Below are positions 35,432 to 46,949 of a stretch of 64,000 nucleotides of DNA, piece after piece. The stretch lies in NCBI GenBank assembly GCA_009733575.1, contig ML769659.1:1-64000 (forward strand), in the 5' to 3' direction. This DNA comes from Gymnopus androsaceus JB14. Lineage: Eukaryota; Basidiomycota; Agaricomycetes; Agaricales; Omphalotaceae. The position numbers and the translations under genes were made by a program. Positions within the stretch are counted from its first letter, which is position 1. Each line of letters opens with the position of its first letter. The notes under the pieces are model-generated. The model was not told the DNA's origin. It was given only the letters and a program-made list of their open reading frames with translations, and made no database searches.

Positions 35432-35842
35432 CTAAATATTTTTACGTTGTTTCTCCCAGGTGAGTGTAGCATCGATCCCAGGAAGCGCACTTTCCTCCCA
35501 AGGTATAGTATATACTCTTTCATCCCCAATTATCGGTTGTAAACCTCGGAGTCGTATTGAGCAGAGCATCAATCTGGTTAGGAGGTACATCATACATGAT
35601 CCTCCTTCGGAAGTCGGTCTGGAAGCTAAGGTCTTTCCTGACTTATCAAGTCTGCCGCATCCTTCCACTCGGCACTTGAACGTTGTAGCTGAAATAGTGA
35701 ATTGTTTACCCCGGTCAGGAATACTAGGAGGCATAGAAAGCGCTGCTATGTGAGCTCTAGCAACATCACGCACGTTCGAGTCGACCAGATGACCGATAGA
35801 TTCATGGAAGGGGAAGCCCCAGACCCCAGTAAGTAGTTGCAA
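35432..35842 (-). pseudogene. NAD(P)-dependent epimerase-like gene, C-terminal fragment
   Basis: The fragment matches the C-terminal part of the epimerase copy at 45711-46061: VRDVARAHIAALSMPP, KQFTISATTFKC, then IPWEESALPG and TWEKQRKNI just before the stop. It keeps a segment (LTGVWGFPFHESIGHLVDS) that the plus-strand copy has lost. The middle reads out of frame (CGRLDKSGKTLASRPTSE) where the other copy has DLIRRERPELANRLPKE. As it lies upstream of the N-terminal fragment on the same strand, the gene has been rearranged. Confidence 0.7.
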
Positions 35843-36041
35843 TGATATGAAATCCCCGCGTTGGTACTGGTTCCTATGCTATCAAAGGTAATGGTATTTC
35901 ACTTGAGTCCATTTTGCTTCAGCCCTTAGCTAAGTATACCATCCCTTCAAAATGCTGGTCGGCTGGGCCCAGCTATAATGGACTGCCAATGGCGGGAATT
36001 GGTTGCAAGTTACTAGGTATGTTACGCCAAGCAACCAAGCA

Positions 36042-36110
36042 AGCGTTAACAGTCCAAGCTAATCCTGGAATTGCCTGAGTCGACCTGGGGTTCAGTTCCC
36101 TCTTAATACA
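36042..36110 (+). pseudogene. Decayed tRNA-Gly copy
   Basis: The 3' half resembles the tRNA-Gly at 36472: GACC, then TGGGGTTCAGTTCCC and TCTTAATACA. The D-arm and 5' acceptor stem do not pair, and the B box reads GGTTCAGTTCC instead of GGTTCGATTCC. A tRNA pseudogene on the same strand, 360-430 bp upstream. Confidence 0.45.
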
Positions 36111-36471
36111 TTGAATGACATAGCGGGAGAATAGTAGGTTTTTTCTGCCATCCTTTACAAGTCTTCTTCTGATGCATGCTGCAGTGTGCGGATCTAGGAT
36201 TGAGTGACAATATTATCATACGTACTTCCTACTTACCCTCAGTCTTGTAGTTTGACATCAAGTTGCAAGTAAGTACATACACGTATGTCCAGGATATGAT
36301 CTGATTGAAGTACTGAATGATCTGTTAAAGTTTAGGGGAGACTTGATATATATATAAATGTATTGTTGAGTAGACTCGGAGTGCTGAGAAGAGACGTTTT
36401 GCTCAGATGAAGTTTAGATACTTGTAAGCTGAGTCTCTTGGTGTAAAGATAAATCATAAAGGCTCAAGCAT

Positions 36472-36564
36472 GCATTAATGGGGTAGTGGTAACCTGGGTC
36501 GTTGCCATAGGATATGTGTAGGTGGATTCTCGACCCGCCGGGGGTTCGATTCCCTCTTAATGCA
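36472..36564 (+). tRNA. tRNA-Gly(GCC) with a 22-nt intron
   Basis: The acceptor stem GCATTAA pairs with TTAATGC and is followed by discriminator A. The T arm is GGGGG-TTCGATT-CCCTC with a perfect B box (GGTTCGATTCC). The anticodon stem is GGTCG/CGACC, the loop TT-GCC-A is followed by an intron (TAGGATATGTGTAGGTGGAT plus TC) and then T38. Spliced length is 71 nt and the variable loop has 4 nt, both as in eukaryotic tRNA-Gly(GCC). The D arm is weak (one mismatch). The canonical intron position, one base after the anticodon, supports the call. Confidence 0.7.
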
Positions 36565-37486
36565 TTATTTGTGTTTTCCTTCTCTTTTTTCCCTGTGATA
36601 GTACTGTACGTTCCACAGCGCATATGGTGTTGACAGTATCATTATAATATGTACCTGCGTTGAGCCCGGGAGTCTGGCAAGCCTCGGATCGCGATAGAAA
36701 GATGGAAGATGCCGCGGGATGTAAGTAAGATGGAAAGATGAAAGACGGATTGAATACTGAGTCAGTGTCACTGATCTCATCCCGTCCCATGTGCAGCACC
36801 ATGCCCTCCAAAAAGTACCCGACACTCCCCACTCTGAACGTGGATGGCGGGATCGGGTGAGGGCGGTTTTCGGGATTCGGGTTGGCATAGCATCCGGAAG
36901 TATCTTTGAAAGTATATTCAGAACAGGCACAAAGGCGCGCCGATGAGCTGTGTTATGTAATCACTGTGATTTGATTTGATTCGATTCATTCTGTCAGTTG
37001 TCGGTCAGTCGATTTTTTACAGTTAGTTCTTACTAGCTGGTCTGGTTTCCTCCTCTTGTTCGTCATCGTAGCCACTAGCCAAAGTTGCTCCTCGTTACAA
37101 CCGCACGCGCGCGCTTTCATTTTCGCTCAAGCTTACGGCTTTACAAATTACGAGGATTTGCGACTTGACGTACATCTCGACACTCGAAACTCGACTGGAT
37201 TTCGTACTGCGCCTTCAATTCTCTCCTTCATCTCGAAGCGAATACAAACGCAACAGAAAGGGGATTCGGGCATTCAATCTCCCTCCGGTGGATTTGCGTG
37301 CGGCTCGTTGATTTGCGGCGAATTCGAACAGGGATTTTCGGTCTTCGGTCCAGTCAACGGAAAGTTTGTGGAGTTGCAGTCGACAGAAGGAATTAAGAAG
37401 GAAGGAAGGACATTGAGCGGAAGAAACTGTCATAAAAGCGTGAACGAAACACAGGCCAAGGTTCGTCTTTTCGTATACTGTACACG
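36565..37486. promoter_or_regulatory. 5' flank of MSB1
   Basis: Non-coding. From about 37250 (ACGCAACAGAAAGGGGATT.. and CTCCCTCCGGTGGATTTGCG) it resembles the 5' flank of the inverted MSB1 copy (31230-31450, minus strand), so promoter and leader were duplicated with the gene. The 5' part next to the tRNA has short open frames without recognisable domains. Confidence 0.5.
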
Positions 37487-40400
37487 ATGCCAGGACTAAC
37501 AGTAACCGCACGTCGTCCAGGATTAGGCACTATCCACGAACGGGGCAGCATAAAAAGGATGCCCTCTCTATTCTCCCGTTCCACACGTTCTCACCACCCA
37601 CAGACACCGTCTGGGCCCTCGTCACGGCTGAACACGGATGCAAGTGGGCAATTTTTGGAGACTAGCGCTGCAGGCTCACAGGCTGCTTCGAGTAGTAGTA
37701 GTGGAAATACGAGTGCAGGCGGCCATCTTTCCCCATACCCAAACCTAACTCTCTCTCTCACACACCTGGAAACACTTATCTCGGTAGTCAGCGAAACACT
37801 CGACGTATCGACCCCCTTCGTGTTTAGCGCAGATGCAATGGATTTGGATGCGGGGAGGGTGAAGAGGTTGATTGACAAGTTTGTTGGCATTGTGTGTAGT
37901 GGGAAAGGCGCTGGCAGGGAAGCGTTCCTCGATGAAGCAAGGTTTTCTGGCCCGCATGAATTGGCGATGTTGTTGAGGTGGGGTTTAGCGAGAGTTGTGA
38001 GGGTGGAGACCGTTCCCGCGCCTTCCAGTTCCACGCCTCCTGGAACTCCCACTACAATGCAGACTCTGTCCCCGGGAGCTCTCATCCCTTACCTCGCGTA
38101 CCTAAACTGGGCAGCGGAAGAACATCGATTAGGCTACCCCCCAGCACATTTCGCGCGGTTGTTGGATACCATGGTTAGGGTTCCGAAACAAAGCATCGGT
38201 GAACAGGGCCAGATCGAACTCGAATTGACACCCATAGCGATAATCCCACCCCAACTCAAGCAGTCCCTATTAGCGCTCTTTTCCTTACTTTCCCGCCTCG
38301 TGGCGCATAGCGCCAAGTCAGGGTGTACACCTCCCACGTTGGCACCGCTATTTGGCGTGCTGATGTTTGGGTTGGATGCGCCTACCGTTGCGCCCAACCC
38401 TTCCGCATCGTTTGGCACCGCCCCAGGTGCCCCCTCTCACCCATTCACCACGACATACACCTCCTACCTCCGCTCAACACACGCCATGGAACATCTCATA
38501 CTCTCCTTCATCCGATGGCAGGATACACCTCTATCTCTTGGTGGAGGAGGGATAGGTGCCTCTGGTGTTGGCGGTGTTCCGACGAGGTGTAAGGAGTGGG
38601 TTAGGGAGTATCCGAGAGGGCTGAGTAATCACCAAGCGGTACTTGCGCTTGTGGGGCAGGGTGGAGGCGGAGGTGGATTTGCTCAAGGAGGCAGAGGTGC
38701 GCTAGGCCCACGCAAAGGCGCCAAAACGCTACGTCTGGTCAGCGTCAAGCGGACTGTTCCGGTGTATGATCCCGATTTGGTGGCGAGTTGTGGGAGGTGG
38801 GATCGGATTGGCGTTGGGTCCTACTCCGCTTCATCCTCGTTCAACTCCTCGAGCTCGTTGTATACCCTTGCAGGGAGTAAAGAATGGGAGAGGATATCAC
38901 CCCATTCCGGCTCCAAAGAAAAGGGTAGGGAGAAAGAGAAACTCCCACCAAAGTACTCGGATTCGTATAGGAAGCGGATGAATATCCCGGTTGGTGTCGA
39001 GCCTGGTACGTTACCCGGCTCGCCTCTGTCTCTATCCAGGTCCACATCATCCAACTCGTCTTATGGCAACACCTCATCTTTTTACGGCCGCGGCTCAACC
39101 ATATCGACGTTCACCTACGGAATCGGAGGCCTAAGCGGTGGCTCCACGCCTACGTCTCCGTCCACGCCTAACGGCAAAGATTCTTCGGAGAGATTCAAAA
39201 CACTAACAGACGCACAGTGGGGGTTATTCGAATCTTCTGGGTTCCTCTCCTCCTCTTCCTCTTCCTTGTCCACCTCATCGACCACCATCGACTCGGCGTT
39301 GAAATTCGACCTAACTGAATCCGCGCGCAAGGCGCGTCTCAACCTCAATCGAAGCTCATCCAATGATGGAGATCAAGGACGAAACCCAGGCGTGAGCTGG
39401 GGTGATTTCGTTAGTGCTGGTTTCGATGCCCGGGAACGAGATCGTGACGGAGGTATGCCGCTGGTTGTATCTACGGGGACGGGCGCGGGAGGGATGAATT
39501 ACGGTGTTGCTGGGGTGGCGTCGCCAGGAAGGAGAGGGTTGGGATCTGCGGGGAGTTCTGGGGGAGGTGCGCTATCCTCTATTTGCTAAAAGCGAAAATG
39601 CTAATGTCTGGTGGTGTAGGCACCGGGTACTTGGACACCAAAGGCAAACCGACGGATGTGGGCGAGTTTACACTGGATACGGGGTTGGATGCAGCGTTGC
39701 AGTTTAATTTGGCGGAGTTTGGGGTTTGGGTGAGTACGCATACCTACCGCTTTTCTTGCGTCTTTCGTCCGACTTTTTATACTTACTTTTACTCCCTTAT
39801 GCTATAATACAGTCTCTTCGAGATAAAGATAAAGATAGAGAAAAGGAACGAGAAAGGGAGAGAACGGGGAGCTTTGGATTGGCCAAGAGGTTGAAGAAGA
39901 AGGAAAAGGTATGTATCGATATCCATTCCGTGTCCTCGATCGGTGATGCTGATCGATGCTTGCTTTGTTTTTCCCCACCCCATTTCCTCCCTCCGCGTCC
40001 GCCCTTTTGTTTCCCCTTACTCGCGGTACGGACTGCAGCCCCTACCACCCTTCACACACGACACCACCCCCCTCCTAGGTTCCGAAGCACTGGTGGAAGC
40101 GGCGTTTGTGGATGTCTGGGTTGATTTGGTTTGTTGGGGGTTTGCTGGGGGTGGGATGGGGATGGAAGGGTAAGTGGCTACCCATGCATTCACACCTATC
40201 CTTATCCCTTCCTTTATCTAGCTCCGACTCCGACTACGCAAACTCCAACTCGACGGCCCTAACGCTCAGCAGGAGTATCAGTGCTACTGGGGATGATGAG
40301 GAACGCGAAAGGGAGCGCGAAAAAGAGAGGGAGAGGTGGAGGAATGATTTGTTTAGAGAGTGTAATTGGGCTTTGGTGAGTGAGAGATCGTGTTTTCTTA

Positions 40401-43400
40401 AAGTTTTTGTTCGGGTAAAGGGAAACAGAGGTTTGGAGCGGCGAGACGTTTTTTGTGCATATCCATGCATTGAGTATGGAGCTGATGAGTTGGAATCGGG
40501 GTCTCAATTGCATTTGCAGTCTGAGTTAGAATATTTGGAAGTTGGAACCGTTGGATTTTTCTCGATGGATACTGGTTACGGCCCTATGGATTCCCGATTA
40601 GGAGGTCAACGCGCGCGTGTCACGCTGCTGGGTGTTGGGCTTTTTGCCGACTGTATTTGCGCTTCTTTTGGTTCCTTTGCTCGTTCGTCATCAAAACGAT
40701 AGTCCGGCGCGCGCCCATTCTCCGTCGTCTTCACCTCCGCTTTTTTACCATCTATTCAATCATATCTACGTCCGTTTCTGCCGTTGCCGTCACTAACTAA
40801 TTCCTCTCTCCCTCCCCTCCCCCTCTCACTTCATATCTCATATCTCATATCTCGTATCTCATTGCTTGACACATCTTCCTCCTCCTAACATCTTCCATCT
40901 CCCATCTTTCTCCTCCTCCTCACTCTCCCCCATCCCAATATATATATGTATGTTTTCACAGGTCGAATTCAAAGCCCTTCCAAGCTCCAACTCTACTAGT
41001 CCAAACGCCAATTTAAACACAAACTCGTCTTCGCTTAGGATTAATACGAATATTGGCGGCAGTTCCTCAGGTATGTTTGATCTATATTTATCACCCGTTC
41101 GCTCGACGCTGAACGCCGGTATCTTTTTTACCTTCTTTCTTACAACTATCAACCTCTACTACACCTGACGTGCGCCAATCCGAAATTGAACGCTATTGGG
41201 CACCTCTCTCAACGCTAACAGGAAACGCCTCCACTAGCTCCGACCCACGCACATCCTCCTCCCTCCTCCTCTTTGAGGAATACGTCCCGCGCGAATATCG
41301 TGCCCAGCTCGCGCATCAGATCCTAGGTATTCATCCATCGGTGATCTTGAATCCTTCTGCGAATGCGATGATTGGTATGTGCTTTGCTCTCATTCTGATG
41401 TATTGCCAACTTCAACTCCAACTTTTTTTCTTTCCAGCTACCTCACCCTCAGGCCGCGTCAGACTCGGTTCCTTGTTTGCCAGCTCCTCCAATGTCAACG
41501 TATCCACAGCTAGTCTTAGTCTGAAGAAGGAGAAGGATAAGAAGAAGGATAAGAAGGATAAAATGGGCGGAGGCTTGTTCAGCGGAAGCACGCGTACGCT
41601 GACTTCGTCTACTCCGACGCCATATAATGATCCTCGGAATGGTACTGCGACATCAACACCAACACCGTATGACTCGAGATCTGGAGCTACGCCTACGCCT
41701 TATGATTCCCGGTCCAGGTCACAATTCGGCGGAGCCACTCCGACTCCCACACCGTATGATTCGCATAATGGCTCTACGACGCCCAAACAAGTCGAATTCG
41801 ACGCGATGCTGGCGGAAAATCGTGGAACCAAGGTGATCAGGTTGGCGCGGGATGGGTCGCAGAGGGATAGGGATCCGGAGAGGATGGATTATGAGGTAGA
41901 TTATGGCGCTAGTCCGATTTCGAGGACGATTTCTTTAACGGAGGAAGATGAAAGGGAAGATGAGGAGTATACTGGTGGTAGCAGTAGTGTGCATTCGCAT
42001 TTGCCGGAAGGAGCAATGCCTCCTAGAGCCCCGGGTGCGAGTCTTCCGCCTGTTCCTACTATGCCTACTGCTGCTACTGCTACCTCACCTACCGATACAC
42101 CCAACACAAACTCTACAGCCCCGCCGTCAGCAGCTCCAGCAGCCCCCTCCACACCAACAACAGCCAGCACCCTCTTCTCCCGCCTCCCAACCTCCTCCAA
42201 ACCCAAAGGACCCAAAGACCGCAGTGACCGTGACCGTTCCACGCGTCGACAATCTAGACAAAATCTAGTCCCAGCGGAATACCATACCGTGGAATTCGAG
42301 ACGAGGTTGATGGAGGGTTCGGGGGATGATAGTGCCGACAACGATGCAGATGCTGGTGCAGGGGGTAGTGGAGGCGAAAATAGTCCGAATCCTGGTTTAG
42401 GAGGGGATGCATTCCTTGAGGAAGCGGCGAAGAGACGGAGGGCGGCGAGGCTTGCGGAGAGGGAGAGGTTGCGTTCAGAGAGGAGGGGGAATAAGAGGTT
42501 TAGTTTGGGGAGACTTGGGGGTGGTGGTGGAGGAGGAGAGGATGATGATGATGAGGCGTGGGTGGATATCGTGGTGCCTGGATATGGAGGGACGCCCATT
42601 AAGGGGAGTGCGGGCAAGGGCAAGGGCAAGGCAGCAGGGGGAGATCCAGAAGAAGCATCAGCTGAGGTGGCTAGAGTGTTGAGTGCGGTGAGGGGAGGTC
42701 AGCCGTATCCGTTAGATGGGGACGAGGACGAGGATCAGGATCAGCTGCAGAATAATCGACATACAGCTGTAGTGAACGGCGGAGTTCGAGGATCAGAGTA
42801 TTCGGATGATATCGAAGTACAGATGATTCCAAGGAAAGATGCTGCTGCCAACGGACATGGGAATGGGAATGGGTACCATCAGGATGATGAATCGTACGAT
42901 GGCGAAGAGGGAGACGAGCACGAATCCGCACCGAAACAACGTCTAGGATACTTTGACTTGCACCCAGACCGTCGTCCAGTCTCTCAGGACCTCTTGCAAG
43001 TGCGTCAACCCGGCGCGATGTCTTCGCGCGAGACGGATATGTTGGCTGATAATCTCGGCATCGATGATGACGGAAGCGATGAAGAGGAGGATGGTCGTGA
43101 GCAAGACGATGTCGACGAGGATGATCCCCGTGCACGATATGCGTACGGATCCGACGATGAGCACGACGTGGATGCAGAGATTGCACCGAGGGATCTGGAT
43201 AAAGTGTACAACGCGGCTCAGACAAAGGAGAAGGAAAGGGCTTTACGACCTTTACCCACCGTTCCTTTCCCTTCTAGTTCCAAACCCTCCGCATCCACTC
43301 CTCCCGCTCCCGCTCCATCATCATCATCAACCCCAGCTCCCCCGGCCAAAGACACTCCTGCCGTCAAACAACCTTCAGTCTTAAACACTGCTTTTGGTTC

Positions 43401-43911
43401 TACCTCTGGTACTCCCGGCAAGACCGCTGCATTAATTGAGATGTACCGCGAACGTGAAAAGAAGAGCACTACCGCCACGTCCCCGGTCCTGAACTCACCT
43501 TCGCCGTTGCCTTCAAAGATCCCTACTCTCGCATCGCCTTCGCCAGTACCAGCCGCTCCTTCACCGGTTTCAGCTCCGGCACCAGCACCAGCACCATCAA
43601 AGATTCCTACCAAAGCTGCTTTACCTATCATCCCCGGTTCAGGTTCAGGTCCAGGTTCAGCCTCAAGCACACCACCCTCATTGCCCACTTCTCCCGCCGC
43701 TCCCGTCCCAGCTGCCAAACCCTTGCTGAAACCCACTCCGACTCCGATTGGGATTAACAGCCAATTGGACGACTTAGATGAGGAGGGTGATGGGCTGGTT
43801 CCACCGCCGGGCAAGTCGGCGCTGGCTGATGATGGACGGAGTGCGAGTCCAGGGAGGTATATACATGGTGCGCCGTTGCATAATGTGATGGAGGAGGAGG
43901 AGGAGGATTGA
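37487..43911 (+). CDS. MSB1: Morphogenesis protein, Msb1/Mug8 domain
   Basis: Eight exons join in phase at GT-AG sites: 37487-39566, 39620-39729, 39813-39908, 40039-40169, 40222-40375, 40962-41070, 41222-41374 and 41438-43911, giving 1768 residues. The Msb1/Mug8 domain occupies about residues 80-340 (ISVVSETLDVSTPFVFSADA, LDEARFSGPHELAMLLRWGL, AHSAKSGCTPPTLAPLFGVL, MEHLILSFIRWQDTP). Conserved blocks follow (YSDSYRKRMNIPVGVEPG, VSWGDFVSAGFDA, FEEYVPREYRAQLAHQILG), then a charged and Pro/Ser-rich C-terminal half ending in an acidic tail (HNVMEEEEED). Msb1 acts with Rho/Cdc42 GTPases in polarity and bud or hyphal growth; a RhoGAP-like fold is known for the family. The conserved MPSLFSR at 37559 may be the true start. 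This is the intact partner of the decaying inverted copy at 26335-31221. Confidence 0.93.
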
Positions 43912-44873
43912 GTTGGAGGTAGGGTCTAAATACACGCAAAGACCCTTTCTCTGCCGTCTCTTTGACCTTTGCTCCGGTGGATTCGTTTAGGATCTCAGTT
44001 GTCAGCCTTTCACATCCGTCTCTCCGATCCCTCGATGCTAACCAACATTGTCTTGTAGGCTTTTATCGTTCATTTTTCTTTCAGGGACCAGATATGGTTG
44101 AGATATCGATTGCTACATATGCTTTATACATAGACCCATAACCTTCCTTTCAAGTGCATCACTATCTACTACTATACGCATTCTTCCATCCTTCTCTTTT
44201 CTCGAGTCTCGCTCCATTTCCTCCACTCTCACTCACTCTATGCAATACTCACTCATACTCATACTCATACTCATACGCTCACTCACTAGCTCGCTCACTC
44301 GTCTCTCAAATGCTTTCTGTGCTTGACACCTCATCATCGTTGGCTATGTGCTACCCCACCTTCTTCCTTCCTTTATCTTTGTTTTCTTCAAGTATTCATT
44401 CGCTAAAGTATAAAAGCGATTTATACCCTCTGGTTTTTTTAAAGGTTAAAATTTATGATCGTTCGCGATATATCACCCAATCATTCATACATACCTTTAA
44501 CTTATCTATTTGCTTCAAATCTTTCAGGTTTAAACTTATACTGATCAGCTACTATCAATCACTCGCTTTCTTTTTTGTGTTTGTTGTTTGTCGATTTGGA
44601 AATATATTCTCTGCTTTTACGCCGCTTTGACTGGATGCATATTCTCAAGGCACCATCTCCCTGAATCTCTGGTTCGGAGATGATTTGACAATCCCCTTCA
44701 CCTCCGACAGTTCCGAAAACGGAACCGCGCTGTGTATCTATCTATCTACTATCCCATCGTCGTTCAGATGATCATGCCACGCCGATAGTACGGTCTTGGG
44801 CCTTCTTTCCTTGCTTATTAACCCAATCTTGCAGATATTTATGTCCCGCTCAGTACCAAGCTAGCAAGCAGTA
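43912..44873. other. MSB1 3' region, no further gene seen
   Basis: Non-coding, pyrimidine-rich on the plus strand, with a short microsatellite near 44250 (repeated CTCATA). A 158-codon frame at 44154-44630 is low complexity (Ser/Tyr/Leu) and looks like chance. Confidence 0.5.
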
Positions 44874-46061
44874 ATGTCCCAATTAGTTTCCGTGCGTTTA
44901 TTCAGCTTTTACAGCTCTGGCTCACCTCATTTGGCTTATAGGTCACTGGAGGAGCTGGCTTCGTTGGATCCCACATCATAGCTCTACTTCTGGAAAAGGG
45001 GTACCGTGTCCGCGCTGCAACCCGTTCAGCTTCCAAACTGCGAGGGATCTTCCCTGATGTCCCTGCCTTGGAGGTTGCTGAAATGCCGACGCTGGTCTCC
45101 GACTACAGCGAGAGCTTGAAGGGCATAGATGCAATCGTTCATGTGGCAGCGCCGGTACCATACAACAAGTCTAATGATGAAATATTCCATGTGAGTTTTC
45201 CTTCTGTCCTTGAATTACTGTATATTTCACTGATTCGCATTGCAGGTGCTTATGATGGTATACTTCACATTGTGCGCCAATCTATCGATGCAGGAATCAA
45301 GAAGATCATAGTAACTGGTACTTTCTCCAGTCTCTTAGATTGTAAGAGTGACTCTTAGCGCTGTCAGAGTAAGCATCCTAATAACTCTTCAGCGGAATTT
45401 AAGATAGCATTCGGCAAAGAGTTGGTCGGAGAAATCTTTTAATCCTGTTACTTTAGACACTCTTGATCGCACGCAGAGCTTGATAACCATATGTAACACT
45501 CAAAGACTGTAGCGGAGAAGAAAGTCTGGGAGCTGGCGAAGGAACCTGATGTTGATTTTACAGTCCGTGCGTACTTAATATTGCATTCTGCAGACTCTTC
45601 CCAAGTATCTCATTCGAATATTTCAGTACTTCCTTCATTTGTTTATGGACCTCTAGTTTCCAACTACCCTGTTTCCAGCTCACCAGACGCCTTTGACAGC
45701 ATAGGAACAAATGCCAGAATTTTTTCCATTGCATCTGGTAGTTGATGTGCGTGATGTTGCTAGAGCTCATGTTGCTGCGCTTTCTGCGCCTCCTATCCCT
45801 GGCCGGGATAAGCGATTCATTATTTCGGCTACGACGTTCAAGTGGAAAGATGTGGAGGACTTGATACGCCGGGAAAGGCCTGAGCTTGCAAACCGACTTC
45901 CAAAGGAGGATGATGTACCTCCTAAACAGACCGATGCTCCGCTTGATACAAGGTTTACGGCCGAGGTTTTGGGGTTGAAAGAGTATATACCTTGGGAGGA
46001 CACTGCGCTTGCTGGGATCGATGCGGGAGCCGCTTGGGAGAAACAACGCAAAGATATTTAG
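44874..46061 (+). pseudogene. NAD(P)-dependent epimerase/reductase-like gene, second copy
   Basis: Exon 1 begins MSQLVS. An intron (GTGCG..TATAG) leads to the Rossmann motif VTGGAGFVGSHIIALLLEKG, then RAATRSASKLRGIFPD and DAIVHVAAPVPY. After an intron come GILHIVRQSIDAGIKKIIVT, then AEFKIAFGKEL, VAEKKVWELAKEPDVDFTV, LPSFVYGPLVSNYPV and RDVARAHVAALSAPP, with the end AAWEKQRKDI. The glycine motif and the downstream reductase segments fit the extended SDR family (dihydroflavonol-4-reductase type). Two bases appear lost after FGKELV near 45434, so that FNPVTLDTLDR lies in another frame. A segment before VRDVAR present in the other copy is deleted. It is therefore probably a pseudogene, though a recent one. 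Confidence 0.7.
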
Positions 46062-46515
46062 AAGGATTCAAGAATGTATAGTTTGTTTTGTGTTTCGTAT
46101 GGGAGTTCCGTGGCTTTTTCTGCCGCGGAACGTTTTATCTGCATAAAAGCATCCCTAATCAACTTCTTCGTCTCCCCGCTGTTCGTATGCTTCCCCCATA
46201 TAAGCTCAAGCAGACACTCTTCCCATTATTTCCATCTCTCCCGACTAAACCCTTCCACTTCTTCTCCCGAAACCTTTCTCCACGACCAATATCCTTTCCG
46301 GAGTTATCTCGCCCTTTGGCATTTTCCCAATACCTATCTGAGGCGTAGATCAGCCACCAGCACGCTGTGCGTACCAATGCAAGTTCTTTTTACTCCTGCA
46401 ATGGTGTCTCTAGCGTGTAGTCTTTTCGGTATGCAGTACTTAGTAACTATGAGAACTACTCACTGAAGCTGCTAAACTTTTCGTAAAAAGTTAAGCCCAT
46501 CGCTAGAAGCCCCGA
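46062..46515. other. No recognisable gene
   Basis: The 3' flank of the epimerase copy up to the start of the duplicated F-box block. No coding signal is recognised. The join at about 46516 is abrupt, where F-box homology begins. Confidence 0.4.
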
Positions 46516-46830
46516 AAGCCATGGGCTTGAGGTGCGAAAGGATGTCGATGTAAATATGCGTCGGAATCGCAGGCAATTCTTTGTTTCCGAGTCGGCGCAC
46601 TGGTGCTGTAAAAGAGCAAATCGCATAAGTCGCCAAAAGAGAACCGCTGATTATTTACCGGACCCTACCGGACCACTCCCGAGCTGGGACTCGGATTGCC
46701 AGGGAGAAGTTGAGACACTACAAAATTGTAGTATAAGTCGCCCAATGAATTCAACGGTATAAGCCTAGCACTCACTGGAAAGAGCCTGGATGTATTCCAC
46801 CACGTTTTATTTGGTATCCATGGCTATGGA
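46516..46830 (-). pseudogene. F-box gene 5' fragment, third copy
   Basis: On the minus strand it carries the same leader, introns and first coding segment as the gene at 12308-14167, ending at IYIDILSHLKPMA where homology stops. Two small intron-like stretches are preserved (TTTTGTAG|TGTCTCAACTTCTC and CTCTTTTACAG|CACCAGTGCG). Only the 5' part was retained at the edge of the inverted duplication. Confidence 0.7.
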
Positions 46831-46949
46831 TGATAGAGGCTGAAAGCGAGATGGTGGTTTGAAAGGGAACCGGGCGCTAAAAACCCATTTCCAGGTTCTT
46901 TGTTTTGGAGTTCGGACGCTTCCGCTGGCGGCTCTAATGCTATTGGTTT

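Noticed and set aside
36565..36930. Minus-strand open frames beside the tRNA-Gly
   Set aside because: They have no domain and the frames overlap the tRNA gene.
44154..44630. 158-codon frame after MSB1
   Set aside because: Low-complexity Ser/Tyr/Leu sequence that includes a microsatellite; it fits the 3' untranslated region.
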